64,000 nt of DNA, taken from GCA-003244245 sp036266995 (GTDB lineage Bacteria > Actinomycetota > Actinomycetes > Mycobacteriales > Pseudonocardiaceae). Under the pieces are notes generated by a model that saw only the letters and a program-made list of their open reading frames with translations, did not search any database and was not told where the DNA came from. Below, piece after piece: positions 23,591 to 31,744 of this stretch. Location: NCBI GenBank assembly GCA_036266995.1, contig DATAWX010000013.1, positions 1 to 64,000 of the forward strand. The letters are read 5' to 3'. Positions within the stretch are counted from its first letter, which is position 1. Each line of letters opens with the position of its first letter. The position numbers and the translations under genes are program-made.

Positions 23591-24301
23591 TCAGCAGCCC
23601 GGCTGCGGCGGGTTGATCAGGCCAAGGATGCGGACCTTGGCATCGATGCAACGAGACGTCGCCTCAGCTCTGATCGCCTGGTTGAGAATGTTGCCGGTAT
23701 CGATCTTGATGTTTCGGGCGATCACGACGGTCCTGGACAGGGCGTCATTGATGTTCGCCGCGTCGACGTCGATGCGGTTGGCGACATCAAGGATGGCCGA
23801 GGCCCGGCCGTCGATGCCCTTCGCGGTGCTGTTGATCGTGAAGGCGGTGCCGTTGATGGTTCCAACGTTTCCGTTGATCGACTTCGCGGTATCGTTGATC
23901 GTCCCGGCAGTGCCGTTGATCGTCCCGGCCGTGCCGTTGATGGTTCCCGCCGTGCCATTGATCGACTTCGCCAAGCCGTCGATGTCCCGAGCGGTGGAGT
24001 CTGCCGTTACGAGCAGGCCTTGCAGCGGCTTCGCACTCTGCAAGATCGAGGCGGCAACCTCGTTGGTCCGGTTCAACTGGATGACCGAGTTGGTCGCCAC
24101 ATCAATGTTGCCGGCGTTTCCGGCGATCGTCTGCGCCTTCTTGTCAATGCTCTGCGCCGCCGCCAGGGTTCGGGCGAGCAGCGCGGCCGCTATGCCGATG
24201 ACCAAGACGCCGACGACAAGGATCACCACACTGACTACGTTGAACAGTCCAGCTCCTCCAGATCCCCTGGATCGAGCATCCGTTCTAGCCAACTCCACCA
24301 C
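23591..24301 (-). CDS. Membrane-anchored heptad-repeat protein A (unknown)
   Basis: The 236-residue protein has a transmembrane segment at about 20-45 (VVSVVILVVGVLVIGIAAAL) and then some eleven consecutive 7-residue repeats of type x-I-N-x-T-A-x (SINGTAGTINGTAGTINGTA). Ile and Ala alternate 4-3, a textbook coiled coil. The DNA repeats in 21-base units at about 23840-23960. Two Cys near the end (RCIDAKV...PQPGC) parallel those of B. It starts with GTG after AAGGAAGCG and is the first gene of the A-B-C operon. Function unknown. Confidence 0.75.
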   Translation of the reverse strand: MVELARTDARSRGSGGAGLFNVVSVVILVVGVLVIGIAAALLARTLAAAQSIDKKAQTIAGNAGNIDVATNSVIQLNRTNEVAASILQSAKPLQGLLVTADSTARDIDGLAKSINGTAGTINGTAGTINGTAGTINDTAKSINGNVGTINGTAFTINSTAKGIDGRASAILDVANRIDVDAANINDALSRTVVIARNIKIDTGNILNQAIRAEATSRCIDAKVRILGLINPPQPGC

Positions 24302-24971
24302 CGCTTCCTTAGTGCAGGATTTTTCATGCTAGGGAAGCGTGCTGGGCGGGGAGTCGTGGCGAGACAAATTGAGTGTCGCCGCAACGGCCGTCGCCGCTGG
24401 ACGGCCTCCTTTCATCAACACGCCTCCCCGGGGCAGCTGCTCCCGTCAGGTACGCGGCAGCTTGGAGGAAGTCGACCAAGAAAGCAAGTGGGTGACCGGT
24501 GTAGACGGAGTGTAGTGGCGTCAGCCGCCCTGGGACCGGCGCGCGCCCGTCGAGAACCTCTACACACCCGCTCGCGGGTACCTCGTCCTTGATTTTCGCA
24601 GCCATCTCGATCGCGACCGTACCCGTCTTGACCTGCCACGATGCCGTAGCGTGGGAGAGTCGAACACTGTGGGTGGCCGAGCCTGTAGCCAACTCACGCG
24701 GCCGTTCATCCGCTGCGCGACCTCCCACAGGCGGTGACTTAACGTAACCTTAACGCGCGCCAGTCTTCCGGCAATACACCGAAGTCGGGCATGGTTTCCA
24801 GTGCACTACTACAGTCAGTTAGCTCGTCACCCTAACGAGTGGAAAGTCGGTCATTCACCCGGAATAGTCGCTTGCCTGCGCGTCGCCGCCCAGCACAGCC
24901 GGTAATCGATACCGGGCGGCAACACGCAGTAAGAAGGCAATCGCGGACGACCCCGCGGGTGCCCGGCGGGA
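24302..24971. other. 670-base region without a convincing gene
   Basis: A minus-strand frame from 24728 to 24324 is open for 134 codons, with a piece TGTVAIEMAAKIKDEVP that looks protein-like. It lacks a good ribosome site and has no recognisable family, so I do not call it. The part at 24729-24880 is less GC-rich and contains GACTTAACGTAACCTTAAC (24736-24754), a possible regulatory site. The promoter for the A-B-C operon should lie in the left part of this region. Confidence 0.4.
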
Positions 24972-25289
24972 TCAGCCGAGGCGCCGGACCAGACGAACCA
25001 GGACCCACGTGACGACGAGCCAGAAGAGCGCAGGGATACCGTAGTTGATCACGAGGCGGGTCTTGGCGTCAGCCGGGTTGAACAGATCTCGAAAGCCCAG
25101 CTGGAGCCGGTCCGCCCAGTACTTCACGAACATGGTGATGCCGTTGGCCGGGTTCGCATTGCCCAACGTGAGCAGCACGTGCGCCACCAAGATCAGGACG
25201 AACAGCCCACCCACTATCCGGATCAGGGTCGCGATGACTGTGGCGATCCTGGTGCGCGTCGCGCGGACCGACGTGCGGCTTGAGCCCAT
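24972..25289 (-). CDS. Small two-helix membrane protein
   Basis: The 105-residue protein starts MGSSRTSVRATRTRIATV, has one membrane segment (IRIVGGLFVLILVAHVLLTLG), a loop with VKYWADRLQLGFRDLFNPADAKTR, and a second segment (IPALFWLVVTWVLVRLVRRLG). It resembles conserved hypothetical membrane proteins of actinobacteria, and the loop is well structured. The function is unknown. It is divergent from the leuA leader region. The ATG at 25289 is chosen because residues upstream look non-coding. Confidence 0.72.
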   Translation of the reverse strand: MGSSRTSVRATRTRIATVIATLIRIVGGLFVLILVAHVLLTLGNANPANGITMFVKYWADRLQLGFRDLFNPADAKTRLVINYGIPALFWLVVTWVLVRLVRRLG

Positions 25290-25427
25290 GGCGAGAAGTC
25301 TGCCACGGGTCACACGTTGCGTGCACGAGTGCTCACCGCGCAAGTTCCTGAGAATTTGCCCTGACTGCTTCCCACCATCCGGGAAGCCAGTTGCGTGCCG
25401 AGGGTGCGTCCCGGCTACCGTGACCGG

Positions 25428-25469
25428 GTGGCACGCGCCCTTCTGCTTCGTTGCCGTGACGGGGTCTGA
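25428..25469 (+). CDS. leuL: leuA leader peptide
   Basis: A 13-codon ORF (MARALLLRCRDGV) has three consecutive Leu codons (CTT CTG CTT) and lies 78 bases before the leuA start. Short leucine-rich peptides before leuA or ilv genes control transcription by ribosome-mediated attenuation in several actinobacteria. The start is GTG. Downstream sequence contains short complementary pieces (CTCGG at about 25491, CCGAG at about 25533) that could be part of an attenuator, but I could not fold it. Confidence 0.65.
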   Translation: MARALLLRCRDGV

Positions 25470-25547
25470 CGACGACCGGCCCCCCGTCTCGGAGTTGCCT
25501 GCGCGCATCCGCCGGTCGGATATCCGGCTAGCCGAGAGCCCGAGGTC

Positions 25548-27401
25548 ATGGACCGAAAGATCGCAACCCAGCAGGCAGCGCAGCAGACACTGACTCCGCC
25601 ACCCGCCGACATCAGCGTCGGCACATTCGCCGCAGGCAACACCAGCCGAATCCAGCTACCTGCCGGCCCCGCGCCGGCAGACCAGGCCGGCTGGAACGTC
25701 CAGCGCGGCAGCGCGATGCCCGTGCATCGCTATCGACCCTTTGCCCAGGCTGTGGAGCCGGTATCACTGCCGGACCGCACCTGGCCTGACGTCACGATCA
25801 GGCGGGCACCGCTGTGGTGCGCGGTGGATCTGCGAGACGGCAACCAGGCCCTGATCGACCCGATGAGCCCAGTCCGCAAGCGACGCATGTTCGATTTGCT
25901 GGTGCGAATGGGCTACAAGGAGATCGAGGTCGGGTTCCCGTCGGCCAGCCAGGCCGATTTCGACTTCGTCCGAGAGATCATCACCGAGGATGCGGTTCCC
26001 GAGGACGTGCGCATCCAGGTGCTGTCACAATGCCGGCCCGAACTGATCGAGCGTACCTTCGAGTCCCTTCACGGCGCAGCTCAAGCAATAGTACATATCT
26101 ATAACTCGACGTCGATCCTGCAGCGCCGCGTGGTGTTCCGGGAGGAGCGCGAGGGAATCAAGAAGATCGCCACTTCGGCGGCCGAGATGCTCGTCGAGTA
26201 CGCGAGTAAGTATTCCGATACCGACTTTCGGTTCCAATACTCACCGGAGTCCTACACCGGCACGGAGTTGAGCTACGCCGCGGAGGTGTGTAACGCGATC
26301 ACCGAGATCTGGCAGCCGACGCCGGAGGCGCCGGTGATTCTCAACCTGCCGGCCACCGTCGAGATGGCCACCCCGAACGTCTACGCCGACTCGATCGAGT
26401 GGATGCACCGCAACCTGGACAGGCGCGATGCGGTGATCCTCTCGCTGCATCCGCACAATGACCGCGGCACCGCGGTGGCGGCCGCCGAGCTGGGATACCA
26501 GGCCGGCGCGCAACGCATCGAGGGCTGCCTGTTCGGCAACGGGGAGCGCACCGGCAACGTGTGTCTGGTGACACTGGGAATGAACCTGTTCAGTCAGGGC
26601 ATTGACCCTCAGATCGATTTTTCCGACATTGATGAAATCCGCCGCACAGTGGAGTACTGCAACCAACTGCCAGTTCCCGAGCGTCATCCCTACGGTGGCG
26701 ACCTGGTCTACACCGCGTTTTCCGGAAGCCACCAGGACGCGATCAACAAAGGACTGCAGGCAATGCATGCCGACGCCGCTGCGGCTGCCGTCGAGGTCGA
26801 CGCGCACCGCTGGGAGGTGCCGTACCTGCCCATCGATCCCAAGGACGTCGGTCGCACCTACGAGGCCGTGATCCGGGTGAACTCCCAGTCCGGCAAGGGC
26901 GGCGTCGCCTATGTCATGAAGGCCGAGCATCAGTTGGATCTGCCGCGCCGGCTGCAGATCGAGTTCTCCCGGATCATCCAGCAGCACACCGACACCGACG
27001 GTGGCGAGATCTCGCCGCAGCAGATCTGGGACATCTTCGCCGAGCACTACCTGGACCGGCGCACCCCGCTGAGAGTGCTGCGCCACCAGTTGTCCGATGA
27101 CGGTGAAGGCCACGACGAGATCTGCACCAGCGTGCTGGTGGAGGGCGAGGAACATCAGATCAGCGGCTCGGGCAACGGTCCGATCGCGGCCTTCGTAGAC
27201 GCGCTGGCTGCCCTGGGATTTGACGTTCGGGTGCTGGACTATTTCGAGCACGCGATGTCGGCCGGCGACAACGCCGCGGCAGCGGCATACGTCGAGTGCA
27301 CAGTCAACGAGCAGGTGCTCTGGGGCGTGGGTGTCTCCGGCTCCATCGTCACCGCCTCGCTCAACGCGGTCGTGTCGGCGGTCAACCGCACCCTGCGCTA
27401 A
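25548..27401 (+). CDS. leuA: 2-isopropylmalate synthase
   Basis: LeuA condenses 2-ketoisovalerate with acetyl-CoA, the first leucine-specific step, and is leucine-inhibited. The 617-residue product is the long actinobacterial type: an N-terminal extension, a TIM barrel beginning RAPLWCAVDLRDGNQAL (metal and substrate residues), LHPHNDRGTAVAAAELG and GNGERTGNVCLVTL, then a linker and a C-terminal regulatory LeuA dimer domain (VLVEGEEHQISGSGNGPIAAFVDAL). A leucine leader peptide precedes it, so attenuation is likely. A hairpin follows. Confidence 0.96.
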   Translation: MDRKIATQQAAQQTLTPPPADISVGTFAAGNTSRIQLPAGPAPADQAGWNVQRGSAMPVHRYRPFAQAVEPVSLPDRTWPDVTIRRAPLWCAVDLRDGNQALIDPMSPVRKRRMFDLLVRMGYKEIEVGFPSASQADFDFVREIITEDAVPEDVRIQVLSQCRPELIERTFESLHGAAQAIVHIYNSTSILQRRVVFREEREGIKKIATSAAEMLVEYASKYSDTDFRFQYSPESYTGTELSYAAEVCNAITEIWQPTPEAPVILNLPATVEMATPNVYADSIEWMHRNLDRRDAVILSLHPHNDRGTAVAAAELGYQAGAQRIEGCLFGNGERTGNVCLVTLGMNLFSQGIDPQIDFSDIDEIRRTVEYCNQLPVPERHPYGGDLVYTAFSGSHQDAINKGLQAMHADAAAAAVEVDAHRWEVPYLPIDPKDVGRTYEAVIRVNSQSGKGGVAYVMKAEHQLDLPRRLQIEFSRIIQQHTDTDGGEISPQQIWDIFAEHYLDRRTPLRVLRHQLSDDGEGHDEICTSVLVEGEEHQISGSGNGPIAAFVDALAALGFDVRVLDYFEHAMSAGDNAAAAAYVECTVNEQVLWGVGVSGSIVTASLNAVVSAVNRTLR

Positions 27402-27432
27402 CCGGTCTGCGACTCGCCTAGCCCCGCTTGAT

Positions 27433-27487
27433 CACCGTTTGTGTGCCGCGTGCGACATCAGATGTAGCGCACGGCACACTAACGGTG
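27433..27487. terminator. Hairpin terminator after leuA
   Basis: CACCGTTTGTGTGCCG (27433 onward) pairs with CGGCACACTAACGGTG (ending 27487), with one mismatch, and a GTGCG/CGCAC extension beyond a bulged C. It lies between leuA and the convergent DUF397 gene. Confidence 0.75.
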
Positions 27488-27502
27488 GTCACCCCACACG
27501 TG

Positions 27503-27706
27503 TCAGAAGTCGAACTCGCCGTCTTTCACGCCCGAGACGAAGTCGGTCCACTCCTGCCCAGTGAACCTAAGGGGTTCGCGCGTGCGGTCCTTGGTGTCCC
27601 GCACAACGGCACCGCCGTCGGGCAGGGGCGCCACCTCCACACATCCCCCTGTGCCGCACCGGCTACTCGTCCGGAACGACAGCGTGGGGTGGGACGCAAC
27701 GGTCAC
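27503..27706 (-). CDS. DUF397 small protein
   Basis: The 67-residue product has the DUF397 pattern: FRTSSRCGTGGCVEVAPLPDGGAVVRDTKDR...LRFTGQEWTDFVSGVKDGEFD. DUF397 proteins are nearly always encoded next to an XRE regulator with a DUF5753 domain, as here, and in some Streptomyces act as small partners in developmental control. It lies 15 bases after that regulator on the same strand. Confidence 0.92.
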   Translation of the reverse strand: MTVASHPTLSFRTSSRCGTGGCVEVAPLPDGGAVVRDTKDRTREPLRFTGQEWTDFVSGVKDGEFDF

Positions 27707-27721
27707 TGGATCTCCCTTTCT

Positions 27722-28609
27722 CTAGTTGTTGTCATCTCGCAGAATGTCGGCTATGAGAGTGGCCGACTGCTCAGCACTCATGCACATCTCGACCAGCACA
27801 TCGAACATCTGGTCGTAGACCTGCACATCGTGCTCCTTCTCAAGGTAGAGCTCACCGACGTGGCCCTCGATGTACACAAGATCGTTGTCGTCGGAATCGG
27901 GGAACGCTAGCACCGCGAAGGGGCCGGCCACCGAGGGGTGCACCCCAACACGGAACGGAAGCACCTGAACGGTGATGTTCGGACGCCGCGCATCCGCGAG
28001 CAACCGCTTCAGCTGCGTCCGCATCACCTGCGTTCCGCCCACGGGGCGATGTAACACCGCTTCGTCGAGCAGTACGCAGACAGTCAGCGGGTCTTCGACC
28101 GCGTAGAGGCGTTCCTGCCGTCGCATCCGGAGCTCGACGAGCCTGTCAGTGGCTTCACGGTCCCTAGTGGACAGCGCGCTCAGGACGTTCCGGGCATAGT
28201 CCTCGGTTTGCAACAGGCCATTGACGAGGGTCGACTCGAAGCAACGCAGTACCTTGGCGTCCTGCTCCAGCGCGACGTACCGGAGGTTGTCGGCCGGCCA
28301 TAAGAGTGGGTTCTCAGATTCAAGCACATCGGAGTAGGCATCCCACCAACCTTGGCGCTGGCCATCCCAGACCCAGCGCATCAACCGCTCCCGGAGGGTC
28401 TGGTCAGTAACCCGGTAACGGTTGAGCAAGTCGCGAACGTCGCGGGTCTTGGGAATGCCTTGACCGGTCTCAAGCCTGCTCACCTTGGACACCGAGCACT
28501 CGAGTTCCGTGGCGACGGCCTCGATGGTGAGGCCAGCCTGCTCGCGCAGCGTACGAAGCTCAGCGCCGAGTCTGCGCCGCGGTACTACCGGCCCACGTGC
28601 TGGGGACAT
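27722..28609 (-). CDS. XRE-family regulator with DUF5753 domain
   Basis: The 295 residues start with an HTH (LGAELRTLREQAGLTIEAVATELECSVSKVSRLETGQGIPKTRDVRDLL), followed by a DUF5753 effector domain from about residue 100 (LEQDAKVLRCFESTLVNGLLQTEDYARNVLS ... RRQERLYAVEDPLTVCVLLDEAVL). Such regulators pair with DUF397 proteins and are typical of morphologically complex actinobacteria. A 16-bp perfect palindrome lies about 110 bases upstream and is a candidate operator. The gene is divergent from a small membrane protein gene. Confidence 0.92.
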   Translation of the reverse strand: MSPARGPVVPRRRLGAELRTLREQAGLTIEAVATELECSVSKVSRLETGQGIPKTRDVRDLLNRYRVTDQTLRERLMRWVWDGQRQGWWDAYSDVLESENPLLWPADNLRYVALEQDAKVLRCFESTLVNGLLQTEDYARNVLSALSTRDREATDRLVELRMRRQERLYAVEDPLTVCVLLDEAVLHRPVGGTQVMRTQLKRLLADARRPNITVQVLPFRVGVHPSVAGPFAVLAFPDSDDNDLVYIEGHVGELYLEKEHDVQVYDQMFDVLVEMCMSAEQSATLIADILRDDNN

Positions 28610-28718
28610 CGCATGCCTCCGCCCACTTCATGTCCGATTGAGCAGGATGTCCAACTGCCCACGGGACGGGAAAAACGAAACGCTACTCCTACTCAGTGAA
28701 TCCCATCAAGAGATCTCC

Positions 28719-28734
28719 TCATGCAATTGCATGA
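28719..28734. promoter_or_regulatory. 16-bp perfect palindrome, candidate operator
   Basis: TCATGCAATTGCATGA is fully symmetrical and lies in the divergent space between the XRE/DUF5753 regulator and the gene at 28791. A weaker partial copy (GTCATGCACG) follows at about 28743. A dimeric helix-turn-helix protein could bind it. The likely binder is the neighbouring regulator, by inference. Confidence 0.5.
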
Positions 28735-28790
28735 ATTTGTTGCGTCATGCACGCTAAAGCCCTGGCGCCCCGGAGTGCCAGGCACTACCG

Positions 28791-29183
28791 ATGGGGAAAG
28801 GGGATCGCGATCATGCTGACATCTCATCGGAGCGCGACATTCCTCCCCAGCGCTCGGCCCACGGGCCGTGGCCAGGGAGCGAAACGTCGTGGCGGGGCCC
28901 ACCGCAGAGATCGGTGACCCACCAGCTGCTGAGTTGGAACGCGCTCAGCGCGATTCTGCTGGTCGGTCTCGGGCTGCTGCTCGGAGCGACCTGGACCACC
29001 CAGGCTTTGCGGCCCAATCTTCGCCGGCAGGCCGAGGAGCGCCGCAGGCTCAATGAGGAGTGGTCGGCAGTTCGCACCGCACGCAGGCAGCGGGGTCAGT
29101 GCCCGCGCTGCGCGAGTCCACTGTCCGAACGGGACTGGTATTTCATGCCGACGCTGGTGGAAGACCCACCGGACGAGGACTGA
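28791..29183 (+). CDS. Small membrane protein with CxxC motif (unknown)
   Basis: The 130-residue ORF has one hydrophobic segment (LSAILLVGLGLLLGATW), then a basic helix (LRRQAEERRRLNEEWSAVRTARRQRG) and a CPRCASPL motif that could be half of a zinc ribbon, ending MPTLVEDPPDED. The first 40 residues are Pro/Arg-rich and may be non-coding: a GTG at 28914 would begin right before the membrane segment. I recognise no family. It is divergent from the XRE regulator and convergent with recR. Confidence 0.55.
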   Translation: MGKGDRDHADISSERDIPPQRSAHGPWPGSETSWRGPPQRSVTHQLLSWNALSAILLVGLGLLLGATWTTQALRPNLRRQAEERRRLNEEWSAVRTARRQRGQCPRCASPLSERDWYFMPTLVEDPPDED

Positions 29184-29207
29184 GAGGCCGGGGGGCGTTT
29201 GGGGGCC

Positions 29208-29264
29208 GCAGGGGTGCTTGTGGCTGCTGGGGAGGTTGTCCGCGAGCGCCACAAGCATCCCTGC
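29208..29264. terminator. Hairpin terminator between convergent genes
   Basis: GCAGGGGTGCTTGTGGC (29208-29224) pairs with GCCACAAGCATCCCTGC (29248-29264) over 17 bases with a single G-T type mismatch. It is followed by the 3' end of recR on the other strand. Confidence 0.75.
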
Positions 29265-29295
29265 GACGATTTCGTCGGCGTATGCAGTGCTGGAG

Positions 29296-29892
29296 TCAGA
29301 CTGCGCGGCGGCCAGCCAGCGCGCGGCCGAGAGTCAGCTCGTCAGCGAACTCCAAGTCCCCGCCCATCGGTAGGCCAGAGGCGAGCCTGGTCACCGACAG
29401 GCCCGGGAAGTCGCGAAGCATCCGCGCCAGATAGGTGGCGGTGGCCTCGCCCTCGGTGTTCGGATCCGTCGCGATGATCACTTCAGTGACATCGTCGGCA
29501 TTGATCCGGGTGAGCAGTTCCCGGATCCGCAGCTGGTCGGGACCGACCCCGGACAGCGGATCGAGGGCCCCACCCAGCACGTGGTAGCGGCCGGTGAACT
29601 CCCGCGTCCGCTCCACCGCGACCACGTCTTTGGGCTCCTCGACCACACAGACCACCCGGGGATCGCGGCGCGGATCAGCGCATATTCGGCAGGTTTGCTT
29701 CTCGGCGACCGTGCCGCAGACGGCGCAGAACACCACGCCGTCCTTGACCCGCTGCAGCGCCTCCTGCAACCGGGTCACGTCAGCCGGATCAGCGGCCAGC
29801 AGGTAGAAGGCCATCCGCTGCGCGCTCTTGGGCCCAACGCCGGGCAGCCGCCCCAACTCATCGATCAGATCCTGGACGACTCCCTCATACAC
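29296..29892 (-). CDS. recR: Recombination protein RecR
   Basis: RecR works with RecO (and RecF) to load RecA on gapped DNA. The 198-residue product has the helix-hairpin-helix LPGVGPKSAQRMAFYLL, a zinc finger (Cys 56, 59, 68, 71: FCAVCGTVAEKQTCRIC), a Toprim core (VCVVEEPKDVVAVERT) and a Walker-like end. The length is normal. Downstream of ybaB on the same strand with a 33-base gap, it forms the common ybaB-recR pair, and dnaX is nearby as in many bacteria. Confidence 0.96.
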   Translation of the reverse strand: MYEGVVQDLIDELGRLPGVGPKSAQRMAFYLLAADPADVTRLQEALQRVKDGVVFCAVCGTVAEKQTCRICADPRRDPRVVCVVEEPKDVVAVERTREFTGRYHVLGGALDPLSGVGPDQLRIRELLTRINADDVTEVIIATDPNTEGEATATYLARMLRDFPGLSVTRLASGLPMGGDLEFADELTLGRALAGRRAV

Positions 29893-29925
29893 GCTGCCAT
29901 CATGGCAGTACCCGCACCCGGGCGG

Positions 29926-30270
29926 TCACATGCCGGGCAGGCTGAGCCCTCCGCCAGGCCCACCGAGCGCGCTGGCCAGCGGACCCATCTTCTGTTGGGT
30001 CAGCTCCTGCAAAGCCTGGTGCGCGTCGGCCAATGCGCCTACTACGAGGTCCTGCAGGGTTTCCACATCATCGGGATCGACCACCTTGGGGTTGATCGTC
30101 ACGCTGAGAACCTCCCCGGAGCCGGCCAACGTCACCGTGACCAGGTCACCACCGGCCTGGCCGGTGACCTCCGCCTCAGCCAGCTCGGCCTGCGCGCTCA
30201 TCAGCTCTTGTTGCATCTTCTGGGCCTGCTGCAGGATCATCTGCATGTCAGGCGCTCCGCCGGGTTGCAC
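29926..30270 (-). CDS. ybaB: YbaB/EbfC-family nucleoid-associated protein
   Basis: The 114-residue product contains MILQQAQKMQQELMSAQAELAEAEVTGQAGGDLVTVTLAGSGEVLSVTINP and VGALADAHQALQELTQQKM, typical of the YbaB DNA-binding dimer. It sits upstream of recR, the common arrangement. The divergent oxidoreductase gene starts about 115 bases away. Confidence 0.95.
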   Translation of the reverse strand: MQPGGAPDMQMILQQAQKMQQELMSAQAELAEAEVTGQAGGDLVTVTLAGSGEVLSVTINPKVVDPDDVETLQDLVVGALADAHQALQELTQQKMGPLASALGGPGGGLSLPGM

Positions 30271-30385
30271 CGCGGCTCCTCTCGTGGATTCCGGGTCCGC
30301 TTGACGTATCAGACCCGTGTGCGCACAGGGTAGTCAAGTCCAGATCGTTAGAAACCGGTGCGGTCAGGCCGGGATTGGCCGTAGC

Positions 30386-31744
30386 GTGGCACGTGTGCAG
30401 CTCACCGGGGCGGGGCGCAGTCATCACGATGCCGTCGCGCGGCTGCAAGCCAGTTACCGAGCGATCCCAGCGGGGTCACCGGTGCGGCTGGCCAAGCCGA
30501 CGTCGAACCTGTTCCGGTCCCGCGTCACGGCGGGTCCGGGCCTGGATGTCTCGGGCCTGACCGGCGTGCTGCAAGTGGACCCAACCAGCCGTACCGCCGA
30601 CGTCGCAGGCATGTGCACCTACGAGAACCTGGTCGCCGCGACGCTGCCGCACGGGCTGACGCCGCTGGTCGTGCCACAGCTCAAGACGATCACCCTGGGC
30701 GGCGCGGTGAGCGGGCTGGGCATCGAGGCGGCATCGTTTCGCAACGGTCTGCCGCACGAGTCGGTCCTGGAGCTCGACGTGCTCACCGGTACCGGCGAGA
30801 TCGTCACCGTCGCTGCCGGAGACGATCTGTTCGACGGGTTCCCCAACTCGTACGGCACTGTGGGCTATGCCACCCGGCTGCGTATCGAGCTCGAACCGGT
30901 GCGCTCGCACGTCGCGCTGCGGCACCTGCGGTTCGACGATCTGGACGAGCTGTGCTCCGCCGTGGCGCGGATCATGGCGACCCGGCAGTGGGACGGCGAG
31001 GACGTCGACTATCTCGACGGCGTGATGTTCGGCCCCACCGAGTCTTACCTGACGCTGGGCCTCCGCACCGATCACGAGAGACCGGCCAGCGACTACACGG
31101 GTCAGCGGATCTACTACCGCTCGATCCAGCAGCGCCGGCACGACATCCTGCGTACCCATGACTATCTGTGGCGCTGGGACACCGACTGGTTCTGGTGTTC
31201 GGGGGCCTTCGGGGTCCAGCACCCGCTGATCCGGCCGTTGTGGCCGGCCAGGCTGCGCCGCAGCGACGTTTACTGGAAGATCGTGGCATTAGCGAACCGT
31301 TTCGACGTGGAGAACCGCTGGGAGGTGTGGCGCGGCCGCCCGCGCCGGGAACGCGTGATACAGGACGTCGAGATCCCGCTGGAGCGCACTGCGGAGTTCC
31401 TGCGCTGGTTCGTCGAGCACGTCGGCATCGAGCCGGTGTGGCTGTGCCCGCTGCGGTTGCGCGGGGACCGCACCTGGCCGCTGTATCCGTTGGAACGCGG
31501 TCGGGATTACGTCAACGTCGGCTTCTGGGCCAGCGTGCCGGGCACCGGCAGCGACACCAACCGGGCCATCGAATACCAGGTTGACGCAGTGGGCGGGCAC
31601 AAGTCGCTGTACTCGGACTCGTTCTACTCGCGCGAGGAGTTCGATACCCGTTACGGCGGCGAGCAGTACGCGGCGCTGAAACAGCGTTATGACCCGGACC
31701 AGCGGCTCTTGGACCTCTACGCGAAGGCGGTGCGACGTCAATGA
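30386..31744 (+). CDS. FAD-binding oxidoreductase (DHCR24-like, fatty-acid modification candidate)
   Basis: The FAD_binding_4 domain spans about residues 20-180 (PGLDVSGLTGVLQVDPTSRTADV, QLKTITLGGAVSGLGIEAASFRNG). The remainder resembles delta-24 sterol reductase-like flavoproteins. Stop and start overlap (ATGA) with the methyltransferase gene. Homologous pairs (mycobacterial Rv3719/Rv3720; BfaA/BfaB; TmsA/TmsB) make branched fatty acids: the methyltransferase adds a methylene to an unsaturated chain and the flavoprotein reduces it. That role is inferred. Start chosen at GTG 30386; GTG 30395 is equally possible. Confidence 0.83.
   Translation: MARVQLTGAGRSHHDAVARLQASYRAIPAGSPVRLAKPTSNLFRSRVTAGPGLDVSGLTGVLQVDPTSRTADVAGMCTYENLVAATLPHGLTPLVVPQLKTITLGGAVSGLGIEAASFRNGLPHESVLELDVLTGTGEIVTVAAGDDLFDGFPNSYGTVGYATRLRIELEPVRSHVALRHLRFDDLDELCSAVARIMATRQWDGEDVDYLDGVMFGPTESYLTLGLRTDHERPASDYTGQRIYYRSIQQRRHDILRTHDYLWRWDTDWFWCSGAFGVQHPLIRPLWPARLRRSDVYWKIVALANRFDVENRWEVWRGRPRRERVIQDVEIPLERTAEFLRWFVEHVGIEPVWLCPLRLRGDRTWPLYPLERGRDYVNVGFWASVPGTGSDTNRAIEYQVDAVGGHKSLYSDSFYSREEFDTRYGGEQYAALKQRYDPDQRLLDLYAKAVRRQ

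Noticed and set aside
24324..24728. Minus-strand 134-codon frame upstream of the heptad operon
   Set aside because: No ribosome site and no family; only a short protein-like stretch. Kept as intergenic.
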